A stretch of 64,000 bases of DNA. It comes from Brachyspira sp. SAP_772 (GTDB taxonomy: Bacteria > Spirochaetota > Brachyspiria > Brachyspirales > Brachyspiraceae). Location: contig NZ_VYIX01000001.1 of the NCBI RefSeq assembly GCF_009755885.1, positions 1 through 64,000 on the forward strand, in the 5' to 3' direction. The notes under the pieces were generated by a model, which saw only the letters and a program-made list of their open reading frames with translations, did no database searches and had not been told where the DNA came from. A program made the translations under genes and the position numbers. Within the stretch, counting starts at the first letter, position 1; the number at the start of each line of letters is the position of its first letter. Positions 1 to 9,117 of the stretch are shown piece by piece.

Positions 1-153
1 GTTGAGCTTATGAGAAAGACAGTTGGAGATAAAATAGGAGTAAAAGCTTCAGGCGGAATAAAAACTTATGAAGATGCCATAAAAATGATAAATGCTGGTG
101 CTAATAGAATAGGTACTAGTAATGGTGTCACTATAATGAAGTCTTTAAAGTAA
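1..153 (+). CDS. deoC: Deoxyribose-phosphate aldolase, C-terminal fragment
   Basis: This is the last 50 codons of a gene that begins left of the window. DeoC splits 2-deoxyribose-5-phosphate into glyceraldehyde-3-phosphate and acetaldehyde in deoxynucleoside breakdown. The fragment contains the family's late KASGGI motif (residues 15-20 of the fragment), which holds the second active-site lysine, followed by the end of the TIM barrel ([10 protein letters not shown]). It ends 37 bp before a nucleoside phosphorylase gene on the same strand, and the whole block up to 6.6 kb reads as one nucleoside salvage operon. The family is clear, but the start and the Schiff-base lysine lie outside the window. 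Confidence 0.9.
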   Translation, partial: VELMRKTVGDKIGVKASGGIKTYEDAIKMINAGANRIGTSNGVTIMKSLK

Positions 154-190
154 TTTCTTTAATAAAATAAAAAATCAAGGATTATTGTAA

Positions 191-991
191 ATGGAATATA
201 GAGAGCCTAAAGCATTCTATGATGAAGAAGCTTTTAATAAGGGGTTATTGCAGTATCATATAAAATTAAAAAAGGGTGATGTTGCAAGATATGTTTTACT
301 TCCTGGAGATCCTAAAAGAGTTGAGTATATAGCAGGCTTTTTAGAAGATGTAGAGTTTAAAGCTGACTATAGAGAATATGTTACAGTTACAGGCAAATAT
401 AAAAATATTCCTGTAAGTGTAACTTCAACAGGTATAGGAGGTCCCTCTGCTTCTATAGCTATGGAAGAGCTTATAAAGGTGGGTGCTGATACTTTTATAA
501 GAGTAGGCACAGGCGGAGGGCTTAGTTTAAAAGTGAAGCCCGGAGATTTAGCTATTGCTCAGGCCGCTATAAAAGATGAGGGCACTTCTTTAGAATATAT
601 ACCCTTTGAATATCCTGCTATTGCTAATACAGATATAGTGTTTGCTTTAAGAGATGCGGCAAAGTTAAAAAATTATAATTATCATATAGGTGTTGTTCAT
701 AGTAAAGATTGTTTTTATGGTGAGTTAGAACCAGAGAATTCTTTTTTTAGAGAGAGGTTTGAAAATAATCTTAAATATTATACATTATGCGGGGCTATAG
801 TTTCAGAGATGGAATGTGCGGCGCTTTTTTCTTGTGCAGCTATTAGAAATGTGAGGGCTGGCGGAATTATGCATGTTGTAGAGAACACTATGATAGAGAG
901 AATGGGTACGCATTTAAACTATTCTTCAAACATAGATAATATGATTTTAACTGCATTAGAAGCTATAGTATTATTAGAAAAGAGAGGGTAA
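191..991 (+). CDS. udp: Uridine phosphorylase-family nucleoside phosphorylase (paralogue 1)
   Basis: A 266-residue protein of the PNP_UDP_1 fold, which cleaves nucleosides with phosphate to a free base and (deoxy)ribose-1-phosphate in the cytoplasm. Visible family motifs are PGDPKR (38-43, phosphate binding), STGIGGPS (about 80-87), RVGTGGG, and SEMECAAL around 205-212, whose Glu-Met-Glu contacts the ribose. Length matches uridine phosphorylases (about 250-260). It follows deoC and is 8 bp upstream of a paralogue. The region that holds the uracil-binding Gln/Arg pair in E. coli Udp differs here (YGELEPEN), so the base specificity may have shifted. A Shine-Dalgarno-like AAGGA precedes the ATG. 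Confidence 0.88.
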   Translation: MEYREPKAFYDEEAFNKGLLQYHIKLKKGDVARYVLLPGDPKRVEYIAGFLEDVEFKADYREYVTVTGKYKNIPVSVTSTGIGGPSASIAMEELIKVGADTFIRVGTGGGLSLKVKPGDLAIAQAAIKDEGTSLEYIPFEYPAIANTDIVFALRDAAKLKNYNYHIGVVHSKDCFYGELEPENSFFRERFENNLKYYTLCGAIVSEMECAALFSCAAIRNVRAGGIMHVVENTMIERMGTHLNYSSNIDNMILTALEAIVLLEKRG

Positions 992-999
992 TATATTTT

Positions 1000-1803
1000 A
1001 TGTCTAATACAAAAAATGCTTTGCCAAAACCTTTTTTTATAGAAGATGAGAATTTAGTTCATCATTTAAAATTAAAAAAAGGCGATGTTGGAAGATATGT
1101 TATAATGCCCGGAGATCCTAAAAGATGCGTAAAGATAGCAAAGAGGTTTGATGATGCTAAACTAGTAGCAGATTTTAGAGAATATGTTACCTATACTGGT
1201 TATATAAATGGAGTTAAAGTTTCTACTACATCTCATGGTATAGGAGGCCCTTCTACAGCTATAGCATTAGAGGAGCTTATAAAGGTGGGGGCTGATACTT
1301 TTATAAGAGTAGGCACTTGCGGCGGAATGAATATGAATGTACTTCCAGGTGATGTTGTAATAGTTAATGGTGCTATAAAGGTTGGTGGTACTATGAGAAA
1401 CTATATACCAGATGAGTTTCCTTGCGTTCCAAATATAGATGTATTAGATGCTATGATTGATGCTTCAAAAAAACTCAATATAAAAACTCATACAGGTATT
1501 GTTCAATGTAAAGATGCTTTTTATGCACAGCATGCTCCAGAGAGTATGGCAGTTGATAAAGAGCTATTATATAAATGGGAATCATATATAAAGGCAGGAT
1601 GTTTGGCTTCAGAGATGGAGTCTGCTGCACTTTTTGCAGTTGGAGCTTCTAAGGGTGTGAGAACAGGTGCTTCTATGCTTGTGCTCCATAATCAAGAAAG
1701 AATAAAAAATGGTATAGATGATCCAAAAAATTACACAGGAGAAGAGGCTATAGATTTGGTTATAGAATCTATTAAAGTTTTGATAGATAATGATAAAAAA
1801 TAA
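1000..1803 (+). CDS. udp: Uridine phosphorylase-family nucleoside phosphorylase (paralogue 2)
   Basis: A 267-residue protein of the PNP_UDP_1 fold, clearly paralogous to the preceding gene and 8 bp downstream of it. It carries the PGDPKR phosphate-binding motif, SHGIGGPS, RVGTCGG, and the ribose-binding SEMESAAL (about 204-211). In the base-recognition loop it has YAQHAPES, so unlike its neighbour it keeps a Gln close to where E. coli Udp has one. The two enzymes may therefore divide pyrimidine and other nucleosides between them; that is inference. Its position between deoC and a nucleoside importer fits salvage of imported nucleosides. Confidence 0.87.
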   Translation: MSNTKNALPKPFFIEDENLVHHLKLKKGDVGRYVIMPGDPKRCVKIAKRFDDAKLVADFREYVTYTGYINGVKVSTTSHGIGGPSTAIALEELIKVGADTFIRVGTCGGMNMNVLPGDVVIVNGAIKVGGTMRNYIPDEFPCVPNIDVLDAMIDASKKLNIKTHTGIVQCKDAFYAQHAPESMAVDKELLYKWESYIKAGCLASEMESAALFAVGASKGVRTGASMLVLHNQERIKNGIDDPKNYTGEEAIDLVIESIKVLIDNDKK

Positions 1804-1857
1804 AATTGGCTTTAATAAAAATTAAGCAATAAATATTCTAGAAAAATAGGAGAAAAT

Positions 1858-2916
1858 ATGAAGAAACTTTTATGTTTATTAATTTCAGCGTTGATATTAT
1901 CTTGCGGAAGCGGCGGTAAGGGTTATGAATTAGCTTTGATTACTGATGTTGGTACTATAGATGATAGATCTTTTAACCAAGGGTCTTGGGAAGGTTTAAA
2001 AAAATATGCAGAAGAGAACAAAATTTCTCACAAATATTATCAGCCTTCAGAAAAGTCTACTGATGCATATGTTAATGCTATAGATTTAGCTGTTGCTGGT
2101 AAGGCTAAAGTTATAGTTACACCTGGATATTTATTTGAACCTGCAGTATATAAAGCACAAGATACTCATCCTGATGTTAAATTTATACTTTTAGATGGTA
2201 CTCCTCAAGATGGTACTTATACTGATTTTAGAATAGAAAGCAATGTTTATTCAGTATTTTATGCAGAAGAGCAAGCTGGTTTCTTAGCTGGTTATGCTAT
2301 AGTAAAAGAGGGATATACTAATTTAGGTGTTATGGCTGGTATGGCTGTACCTGCTGTTATAAGATTTGGTTATGGTTTTGTACAAGGTGCTGAATATGCA
2401 TCTCAAGAATTAGGATTAGCTAAAGGAAGAGTGAGAATTAATTATACTTATGTTGGAAACTTTAATCCTACTCCAGAAAATCAAACACTTGCTACTTCTT
2501 GGTATCAAAGCGGAGTACAGGTAATATTTGCTCCTGCGGGTGGTGCAGGAAACTCAGCTATGGCTGCTGCTGAACAAAATAATGGTCTTGTTATAGGGGT
2601 TGATGTTGACCAGAGTGCAGAATCTCCAACTGTTATTACTTCTGCTATAAAGATGCTAGGAGGATCTGTTTATGATGCTATAGATGCTTATTATAATGAC
2701 AATTTCCCTGGCGGACAATCTGTTGTACTTGATGCTAAAGTTAATGGTGTAGGTCTTCCTATGGAAACTTCTAGATTTAAAAATTTTACTAAAGACAATT
2801 ATGATGCTATATATCAGCAATTAGTTGCTGGAAATATAAAACTTCTTAAAGATACTGATGTTGATTCTGTTAATAAACTTCCTTTAAATATTGTTCAAGT
2901 TAATTTTATACAGTAA
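1858..2916 (+). CDS. BMP/PnrA-family nucleoside-binding lipoprotein
   Basis: A 352-residue periplasmic binding lipoprotein of the BMP (Med/TmpC/PnrA) family, which delivers purine or other nucleosides to an ABC importer. The N-terminus is a lipoprotein signal with lipobox LILSC (Cys16). The mature start, with TDVGTIDDRSFNQGSWEGL (28-46), is the family signature for nucleoside binding. It lies directly upstream of the ATPase and two permeases of the importer, after an AGGAG ribosome site. Transcription probably continues through a hairpin after its stop codon, which would leave the binding protein more abundant than the membrane subunits. The exact nucleoside preference cannot be read from the sequence. 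Confidence 0.92.
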   Translation: MKKLLCLLISALILSCGSGGKGYELALITDVGTIDDRSFNQGSWEGLKKYAEENKISHKYYQPSEKSTDAYVNAIDLAVAGKAKVIVTPGYLFEPAVYKAQDTHPDVKFILLDGTPQDGTYTDFRIESNVYSVFYAEEQAGFLAGYAIVKEGYTNLGVMAGMAVPAVIRFGYGFVQGAEYASQELGLAKGRVRINYTYVGNFNPTPENQTLATSWYQSGVQVIFAPAGGAGNSAMAAAEQNNGLVIGVDVDQSAESPTVITSAIKMLGGSVYDAIDAYYNDNFPGGQSVVLDAKVNGVGLPMETSRFKNFTKDNYDAIYQQLVAGNIKLLKDTDVDSVNKLPLNIVQVNFIQ

Positions 2917-2935
2917 AAAATTTGTTTTATATAAA

Positions 2936-2962
2936 AGGGATACCTTTTGATTAGGTATCCCT
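2936..2962 (+). promoter_or_regulatory. Intercistronic hairpin between binding-protein and ATPase genes
   Basis: A perfect 9-bp stem (AGGGATACC at 2936-2944 with GGTATCCCT at 2954-2962) encloses a 9-nt loop. It is followed by only a weak AT stretch and then by the AGGAGGG ribosome site of the ATPase gene (2970-2976). Without a proper U-tract it is more likely an RNA-stabilising or partly terminating element than a full terminator. Confidence 0.6.
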
Positions 2963-2983
2963 ATATTTTAGGAGGGATGTATT

Positions 2984-4507
2984 GTGGAATATGTAGTTGA
3001 GATGTTAGGCATTACTAAGAGATTTAAGGGAATAGTAGCTAATGATAACATTACCATACAATTAAAAAAGGGTGAAATACATGCTTTGCTTGGTGAAAAT
3101 GGTGCGGGTAAATCTACACTTATGAGCGTACTTTTTGGACTTTATAAGCAAGAAGAGGGTATTATTAAGGTTAACGGAAAAGAAGTTAATATTGATAACC
3201 CTAATACGGCAAATGCTTTAGGTATTGGTATGGTGCATCAACATTTCAAGCTTGTTCATAATTTTACTGCTTTAGAAAATATTATGCTTGGGGTAGAAAC
3301 TGTAAAAAATGGTGTGCTTCAAGTAGATGATGCTAGAAAAAAGGTTATGGAATTAAGTAAGACTTATGGGCTTGAAATTTATCCTGATGCTATTATTAGT
3401 GATTTAACTGTTGGAATGCAGCAGAGAGTTGAAATATTAAAAATGCTTTATAGAGACAATGAAATACTTATCTTTGACGAGCCTACCGCAGTACTTACTC
3501 CTCATGAAATTGAAGAACTTATGAAGATAATGAAATCTTTAACAAAAGAAGGTAAATCTATACTCTTTATTACTCATAAATTAAATGAAATAAAAGAAGT
3601 TGCTGATAGATGTTCAGTGCTTCGCAAAGGAAAATATATTGGCACTATTGATGTTAAGACTACTACAAAAGAAGAGATGTCTGAGATGATGGTTGGAAGG
3701 AAGGTTGCTTTGGTAGTAGAAAAGACAGAAGCTAAGCCAAAGGATGTAATATTATCTGTTAAGGATTTGAATGTTAAATCTCCGCATAGTGAAAAAAATA
3801 TAGTAAAGAATGTTTCTTTTGATGTACGTGCGGGAGAGATAGTGTGTATTGCTGGTATTGATGGAAATGGTCAGACTGAGCTTATATATGCTTTAACAGG
3901 GCTTATGGATATGTATAGCGGAAGTGTTAGTTTGAATGGAAAGGATATTACTAATTTATCTATAAGAAAAAAGACATTAAGCGGTATAGGGCATATTCCT
4001 GAAGATAGGCATAAACATGGACTTGTACTTGATTATACGCTTGCTGAAAACACTATACTGCAAACTTATTTTACTGACAGATTCCAAAAAAATGGATTTT
4101 TGAAATTTAAAGAAATAGAAGATTATGCTAATGGACTTATAAAAAGATTTGATATAAGAAGTGCTGAAGGGGCTAAAACTTTTGCAAGGAGCATGTCTGG
4201 AGGTAATCAGCAAAAGGTAATAGTGGCAAGAGAAATAGACAGAAATCCTGATTTGCTTATAGCGGTTCAGCCTACTAGGGGATTGGATGTTGGAGCTATT
4301 GAATATATACATAAAGAGTTAATAGCACAGAGAGACAGCGGAAAGGCGGTACTTCTTGTATCATTAGAACTTGATGAAGTTATGAATTTGAGTGATAGGA
4401 TACTTGTTATATATGAAGGTGAGATTGTAGCTAATGTGATAAATAATAAAGATATTACTATAAATGAATTAGGTTTATATATGGCTGGTTCTAAAAGGAG
4501 TGCTTAA
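2984..4507 (+). CDS. Nucleoside ABC importer, tandem ATP-binding subunit
   Basis: A 507-residue protein with two ABC domains in one chain, as in YufO/NupA-type nucleoside and sugar importers. The first domain has Walker A GENGAGKST (37-45), signature LTVGMQQR and Walker B LIFDEPT. The second has a degenerate Walker A (GIDGNGQTE), signature MSGGNQQK, and a Walker B region LLIAVQPT in which the catalytic Glu is Gln, so one site is probably poorly hydrolytic, as is common in this subfamily. The start is GTG, chosen because AGGAGGG lies 7 bases upstream. It overlaps the next permease gene by one base (TAATG), which suggests coupled translation. Confidence 0.93.
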   Translation: MEYVVEMLGITKRFKGIVANDNITIQLKKGEIHALLGENGAGKSTLMSVLFGLYKQEEGIIKVNGKEVNIDNPNTANALGIGMVHQHFKLVHNFTALENIMLGVETVKNGVLQVDDARKKVMELSKTYGLEIYPDAIISDLTVGMQQRVEILKMLYRDNEILIFDEPTAVLTPHEIEELMKIMKSLTKEGKSILFITHKLNEIKEVADRCSVLRKGKYIGTIDVKTTTKEEMSEMMVGRKVALVVEKTEAKPKDVILSVKDLNVKSPHSEKNIVKNVSFDVRAGEIVCIAGIDGNGQTELIYALTGLMDMYSGSVSLNGKDITNLSIRKKTLSGIGHIPEDRHKHGLVLDYTLAENTILQTYFTDRFQKNGFLKFKEIEDYANGLIKRFDIRSAEGAKTFARSMSGGNQQKVIVAREIDRNPDLLIAVQPTRGLDVGAIEYIHKELIAQRDSGKAVLLVSLELDEVMNLSDRILVIYEGEIVANVINNKDITINELGLYMAGSKRSA

Positions 4508-5628
4508 TGAGCAGTAATTTAAAAGATAAATTAGCAAATGTTTTAGAGAAAGAAGGTTTTGTAAATATCTTTTCATCTTTTCTTGCTATCATTATAGGTT
4601 TACTTTTAGGGCTTATAATACTTCTTGTAAGTAATGTGGGCGAAGCTTTTCCTGCTTTTATGACTATACTTTCTGGAGGTTTTTCTGGTGGCACAAGGGG
4701 TATAGGTCAGGTTATATATACAGCTACTCCTTTAATACTCACAGGGCTTTCTGTTGGTTTTGCTTTTAAAAATGGACTTTTTAATATAGGAGCTCCCGGT
4801 CAATTTATTATAGGGGCTTATGCTGCAGTGTTGGTTGCAATTAAATGCACATTCTTTCCTCCTGCTATTCACTGGATTATCGCTTTAATTGCATCTTTTA
4901 TAGCTGGCGGTTTATGGGCTTATTTACCCGGACTTCTTAAAGCAAGGTTTAATGTTAATGAAGTTATTTCAAGCATTATGATGAATTATATTGGTATGTA
5001 TCTTACTAATTATTTAGTTACATTAACAGTTTATGATATGCTTAAAAATCAATCGCAAAATATTCCTCCTTCTGCTACATTACCGGGTATGGGGTTAGAT
5101 GTATTATTTAGAGGCTCTAGTGCTAATGGCGGTTTTTTTGTGGCTGTTATTGTTGTTATTATAACTTATATAATACTTTCTAAAACTACATTTGGCTTCG
5201 AGCTTAAGGCTTGCGGATTAAACAAAGATGCCAGCAGATATGCAGGAATTAATGAAAAGAGAAATATTGTGCTTTCTATGGTGATAGCTGGTGCTTTAGC
5301 TGGGCTTGGCGGAGGACTTCTTTATTTATCTGGTATTGGTAAGCATATTGAGGTTATTGATGTACTTGCTGAAGAGGGTTTTATGGGAATACCTATTGCA
5401 TTACTTGGTCTTTCTCATCCTATTGGTATTTTGATTGCGGGGCTTTTCATTGCTCATATTACTGTTGGCGGATTTTATATGCAGGTTTATGATTTTACAC
5501 CTGAGATAATAGAGATGATTATTGCTTCTATCATTTATTTTAGTGCTTTTGCTTTGCTTTTTAAATCTATTGTTGGATTTATATCTAAAAAAGTAAATAA
5601 AAATAGAGAGACAAATGCTAATGAGTAA
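4507..5628 (+). CDS. Nucleoside ABC importer permease, first subunit
   Basis: A 373-residue membrane protein of the BPD_transp_2 family (YufP/NupB-like). It has a cytoplasmic N-terminal helix, a first membrane segment at about 19-43, and some eight to ten hydrophobic segments overall. The family stretch NIGAPGQFIIGAYAAV lies near 93-108, and ELKACGLNKDASRYAGIN near residues 230-247 is the coupling loop that contacts the ATPase. It overlaps the ATPase stop codon by one base and is followed 39 bp later by the second permease. Together with the BMP lipoprotein these genes form a complete importer. Confidence 0.92.
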   Translation: MSSNLKDKLANVLEKEGFVNIFSSFLAIIIGLLLGLIILLVSNVGEAFPAFMTILSGGFSGGTRGIGQVIYTATPLILTGLSVGFAFKNGLFNIGAPGQFIIGAYAAVLVAIKCTFFPPAIHWIIALIASFIAGGLWAYLPGLLKARFNVNEVISSIMMNYIGMYLTNYLVTLTVYDMLKNQSQNIPPSATLPGMGLDVLFRGSSANGGFFVAVIVVIITYIILSKTTFGFELKACGLNKDASRYAGINEKRNIVLSMVIAGALAGLGGGLLYLSGIGKHIEVIDVLAEEGFMGIPIALLGLSHPIGILIAGLFIAHITVGGFYMQVYDFTPEIIEMIIASIIYFSAFALLFKSIVGFISKKVNKNRETNANE

Positions 5629-5667
5629 AAATGCAATGAGTAAAAGACAAATAAAAAGGAGTTTTCA

Positions 5668-6621
5668 ATGGATACAATTTATTTTTTAGTACAGCAGACT
5701 ATGTTTTTTTCTATTCCTCTTTTACTTGTTGCTTTAGGGGGAATGTTTTCTGAGAGGAGCGGGGTTGTTAATATTGCTCTTGAAGGAATAATGATAATAG
5801 GTGCTTTCGCGGGAATATTTTTTATAAGCAGGCTTGGGCCAAATTTCCCTCCTGTTGTTACATTATTTTTGGCTATGATTATATCTGCTTTAGCGGGTAT
5901 TATATTTTCTCTTTTTCACGCTTATGCTGCTATTAATATGAGTGCCGATCAAGTTATTAGCGGTACTGCTTTAAATATATTTGCTCCTGCTTTTGCTATA
6001 TATGTTACAAGAGCTATACAAACTGTTCAGCAAATAAGTTTTGTTAATAATTTTAGAATAGAGTCTGTGCCTATACTTGGAAGTATTCCTGTTATTGGCA
6101 ATTTATTATTCAAAAATACTTATATAACAACTTATATAGGCTTTGTTATACTTGCTTTATCTTGGTTTGTTCTTTATAAAACAAGATTCGGCCTTAGGCT
6201 TAGAAGCTGCGGAGAGCATCCTCAAGCTGCTGATTCTGTGGGTATTAATGTTTATAAAATAAGATATATTGGTGTTGCTATTTCAGGTGCTTTGGGCGGA
6301 CTTGGAGGATTAGTATTTATTATACCTACTTCTACAAACTTTAATGCTACAGTTGCAGGATATGGATTTTTGGCTTTGGCAGTATTAATATTTGGTCAAT
6401 GGAAGCCTATTAAAATACTTTATGCTGCTTTTTTCTTTGGGCTTATGAAAACACTTGCTTCAGCATATTCTGGTATACCTTTGCTTGCTAATTTGCCCAT
6501 ATCAAACAGCATTTATAAAATGATACCTTATATTGCTACTTTAATTGTACTCTCATTTACTTCTAAAAGCTCTCAAGCCCCTAAAGCTTCTGGAGTGCCT
6601 TATGATAAAGGAGCAAGATAA
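5668..6621 (+). CDS. Nucleoside ABC importer permease, second subunit
   Basis: A 317-residue BPD_transp_2 permease (YufQ/NupC-like) and partner of the preceding subunit. The opening segment LLVALGGMFSERSGVVNIALEG is typical for this subunit, and the coupling loop RLRSCGEHPQAADSVGIN is at about 175-192. It has about eight hydrophobic segments and an AAGGAG ribosome site upstream of the ATG. It is the last gene of the salvage operon and converges on a minus-strand LacI-type gene; the 61-bp gap between them is AT-rich with no convincing GC-containing terminator. Confidence 0.92.
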   Translation: MDTIYFLVQQTMFFSIPLLLVALGGMFSERSGVVNIALEGIMIIGAFAGIFFISRLGPNFPPVVTLFLAMIISALAGIIFSLFHAYAAINMSADQVISGTALNIFAPAFAIYVTRAIQTVQQISFVNNFRIESVPILGSIPVIGNLLFKNTYITTYIGFVILALSWFVLYKTRFGLRLRSCGEHPQAADSVGINVYKIRYIGVAISGALGGLGGLVFIIPTSTNFNATVAGYGFLALAVLIFGQWKPIKILYAAFFFGLMKTLASAYSGIPLLANLPISNSIYKMIPYIATLIVLSFTSKSSQAPKASGVPYDKGAR

Positions 6622-6682
6622 TAATATTATTATTTTAGATAATATTTTATTATTAATTAAATAAGTAGTATTTTAATAAATA

Positions 6683-7666
6683 TTAAGTAGTTTCTCTTTC
6701 TATTAGATGCGGTTCAAATACTATGTGGCTAGCAGTATCTTTTTTATTTTTTATATTTTCAATGATTATGTTTGCTATTTTTTTGCCTACTTCTTTGGAA
6801 GGAATTTCTACAGAAGTTATTGCAGTTTCAAGCCAAGCCCCTATATAATTGCCTGTTAAACTGATTATTTTTATTTGCTGTGGTACTTTAATTTTTTTAT
6901 TTTTTAAAGCCCTCATTACTCCTATTCCTTGCATATCTGTTGATACTAATATTCCATCTATATTTGGGTTTGTTTCTAATAAATTATAAACAGCATTATA
7001 ACTGCCTTCTAAAAAATCAAGAGCCGTTATTTCTGCAACATTTTCTTGATAATTATTTTCTGCTATTGCTTTCTTATATCCATCATATCTTTCTTTATAT
7101 GGTATTATATCTTTAGACCCATTTATTAATCCAATATTTTTACATCCTTTAGAGATTAAATATTTAGTACCATCATAACCAATGGTTTCATAATTTGCTG
7201 CTACACTAGATATGGTATTATCATATTTCCTTATTATTTGAATTATTGGTATTCCTCTTTTATGTATTTCTTTTATTAATTTTTTATTTTTTCCGCAAGA
7301 AGCTATTGCTATTGCATCCACAAAACCTTTGCTTAAATGTTTTAAACAATTAGCTTCTATAGAAGGGTCATCTTGAGTATTTGATATTATGGTGTTATAA
7401 CCAAGTTTTCTGCATTCTATTTCTATGTAATATGTTATATCTGCAAATATATTTAAAGATATGCTTGGAACTATTACAGCTATAGTTTTACTTTTTCCTT
7501 CTCTTAAATTTTTAGCTAACAGATTTGGGCTATAATTAAGTTGCTTAGCAGCATTTAATATTCTTAATTTAGTTTCTTCCTGAACGTATGATTTTCCATT
7601 TAATGCTCTTGATACAGTACTCACATCAACATTTGCTAGCTTAGCAACATCTTTTAACGTACTCAT
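6683..7666 (-). CDS. LacI-family transcriptional repressor
   Basis: A 327-residue regulator with the LacI N-terminal helix-turn-helix (TLKDVAKLANVDVSTVSRAL, residues 3-22), hinge region LNYSPN, and a periplasmic-binding-protein-like effector domain from about residue 60 to the end. It is the last gene of a minus-strand group with a DHDPS/NAL-type aldolase and an Nramp-fold transporter, and it is probably their regulator: two perfect palindromes of LacI type lie at the aldolase promoter. It has its own consensus-like promoter and an AGGAA ribosome site. No copy of the operator was seen at its own promoter. The effector is unknown; substrates of the neighbouring aldolase are likely. Confidence 0.9.
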   Translation of the reverse strand: MSTLKDVAKLANVDVSTVSRALNGKSYVQEETKLRILNAAKQLNYSPNLLAKNLREGKSKTIAVIVPSISLNIFADITYYIEIECRKLGYNTIISNTQDDPSIEANCLKHLSKGFVDAIAIASCGKNKKLIKEIHKRGIPIIQIIRKYDNTISSVAANYETIGYDGTKYLISKGCKNIGLINGSKDIIPYKERYDGYKKAIAENNYQENVAEITALDFLEGSYNAVYNLLETNPNIDGILVSTDMQGIGVMRALKNKKIKVPQQIKIISLTGNYIGAWLETAITSVEIPSKEVGKKIANIIIENIKNKKDTASHIVFEPHLIERETT

Positions 7667-7705
7667 ATTATTCCTAATTTTTTTTAATAAAATAATTCGG
7701 AATAA

Positions 7706-7733
7706 AGTATATAATATAATTTTGATATGTCAA
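7706..7733 (-). promoter_or_regulatory. Promoter of the LacI-type gene
   Basis: Reading on the minus strand, TTGACA (7733-7728) is followed after 16 bases by TATACT (7711-7706), about 40 bp before the ATG. The match to a sigma-70-type promoter is strong. It lies downstream of the transporter gene, so the repressor can be made independently of the operon. Confidence 0.6.
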
Positions 7734-7772
7734 ATATATAGGGAGTATGTTAATATTACCCCCTATATATTT
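7732..7772 (-). terminator. Hairpin after the Nramp-fold transporter gene
   Basis: A perfect 12-bp inverted repeat (7732-7743 with 7761-7772, core ATATAGGG/CCCTATAT) starts 11 bp after the transporter's stop codon. On the minus strand no U-run follows, and its last bases overlap the -35 box of the lacI-type promoter. It may act as a weak terminator or an mRNA 3' end. Confidence 0.4.
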
Positions 7773-7783
7773 TTTATTTATTA

Positions 7784-9052
7784 TTAGAATAGGTCTAGTA
7801 TGGATTTTGCAAATTGAGGAAAAGAATTTTTTAATGCATATAATGTCATAAATAATGCAAACAAATAACTTATAGTCATACATATTTGTAATATAATAGG
7901 TTGTTTATAGCCTTCGTTTATATCCTTACGCCATATTAATAATACAATAAATAATCCCGCTACAGGAGTTGCTACAGATGTTGCAACATTTGCTAAATAT
8001 ATAAGCTGCACAGGAGAACCATTATATAAAAAACATATAATAGAGCATACTATTATTAAAATCATAGATTCTATTTTTACCATTTTATTTTCTAATTCTA
8101 CTGGCTTATTAAAACCTGCATTTAGAAGTACTATACTTCTTTGAGTATTTCCAAGTAAAGAAGAAAAAGCTCCCCCTAATAAAGCAATACCCATAATATA
8201 TTTTGAAGCATTTCCTAATATTGGTATTAAAAGTTCTGCTAATTGTTCTGGGGCTTTTATTGTTTTTCCTTCTGGGAAAAGCACTATTGCACCTACAACC
8301 ATTATAGCTCCGCTAATTAGTACTATTAATAATATATGTGCTATTGTATCAACTAAAACCACTCCATTAAAAAAATCTTCTTTTTTCCATTTCTTTTCTT
8401 TTCCAAGATAAGTACCGTATACGCCAGTATTTACAGAAGCATTGGTACTAATAAAACCTAAAGCCATAGCCATACTTCCAGCAGGCAATGTCCAATGAGT
8501 GACTCCATAAAAAGTTTCTTTTATATTTGGTCCCCCGCTTCCTATTAAAGTTACGTAGAATGATATTACCATTCCTAATATGCATAATGTTATTCCTTTT
8601 TCAACTTTTGAATAAACATTCCTAGAAAAATAGCAATATCCCATCACACATATCATTATAATAGAACCTAATTTCCAATTTAAATTAAATAAAAGATTAA
8701 ACCCTGTACCAGTACCCGAGATGTTTCCTATAGTAAAAAACATGCATGATAAAAAAGTAGCAAAGCCTACAAATCCCGAAGCAAAAGCTCCATAATATTT
8801 TCTAATTGCATGTAAAGAAGGAAGACCTGTTAATGTAGAAATTCTATATATTGTAAGTATGAAAGAACAGCCCATAAATATAATTGGAATTAAAAGCCAT
8901 ATAAGTTTATATCCATATTTTGCACCTATCATAGCAGCTGTAGTAATTGCCCCGGGTCCTATAACAATACCTGTAGATATAATGGCACTAGGTCCTATTC
9001 TTTTTAAGAGTTCTTTAATTGGAAGTAATTTTACATCATTAATATTATCCAT
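7784..9052 (-). CDS. Nramp-fold transporter lacking the canonical metal-binding motifs
   Basis: A 422-residue membrane protein with about 11 hydrophobic segments that aligns in layout with the Nramp (SLC11) family. In the first membrane helix the family's metal-binding DPGN is replaced by GPGAITTAAM (about 28-37), and in the sixth the usual MPHN is replaced by a stretch reading FISTNASVNTGVY. Metal transport is therefore doubtful. Nramp homologues without these residues occur beside catabolic enzymes, such as the 5-oxoprolinase cluster, where an organic substrate is suspected. Here it sits 65 bp downstream of a DHDPS/NAL-type aldolase, so uptake of that enzyme's substrate is the working guess. 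Start chosen on AAGGGAG upstream. Confidence 0.75.
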   Translation of the reverse strand: MDNINDVKLLPIKELLKRIGPSAIISTGIVIGPGAITTAAMIGAKYGYKLIWLLIPIIFMGCSFILTIYRISTLTGLPSLHAIRKYYGAFASGFVGFATFLSCMFFTIGNISGTGTGFNLLFNLNWKLGSIIMICVMGYCYFSRNVYSKVEKGITLCILGMVISFYVTLIGSGGPNIKETFYGVTHWTLPAGSMAMALGFISTNASVNTGVYGTYLGKEKKWKKEDFFNGVVLVDTIAHILLIVLISGAIMVVGAIVLFPEGKTIKAPEQLAELLIPILGNASKYIMGIALLGGAFSSLLGNTQRSIVLLNAGFNKPVELENKMVKIESMILIIVCSIICFLYNGSPVQLIYLANVATSVATPVAGLFIVLLIWRKDINEGYKQPIILQICMTISYLFALFMTLYALKNSFPQFAKSILDLF

Positions 9053-9068
9053 TTAATCACACTCCCTT

Positions 9069-9101
9069 AAAGCTCTGAAATAGTTGGAATTTCAGAGCTT
9101 T
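9069..9101 (-). promoter_or_regulatory. Intercistronic hairpin before the transporter gene
   Basis: A perfect 13-bp stem (9069-9081 with 9089-9101, core AGCTCTGAAA/TTTCAGAGCT) with a 7-nt loop lies in the gap between the aldolase and the transporter. On the minus strand it ends directly against the transporter's AAGGGAG ribosome site and has no U-run. It may tune relative expression of the two genes. Confidence 0.55.
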
Positions 9102-9117
9102 ATGCATATTATAATTA

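Noticed and set aside
7674-7883. Minus-strand 69-codon open frame between transporter and repressor genes
   Set aside because: It overlaps the 3' end of the transporter gene in another frame and covers the repressor promoter and hairpin; no family features.
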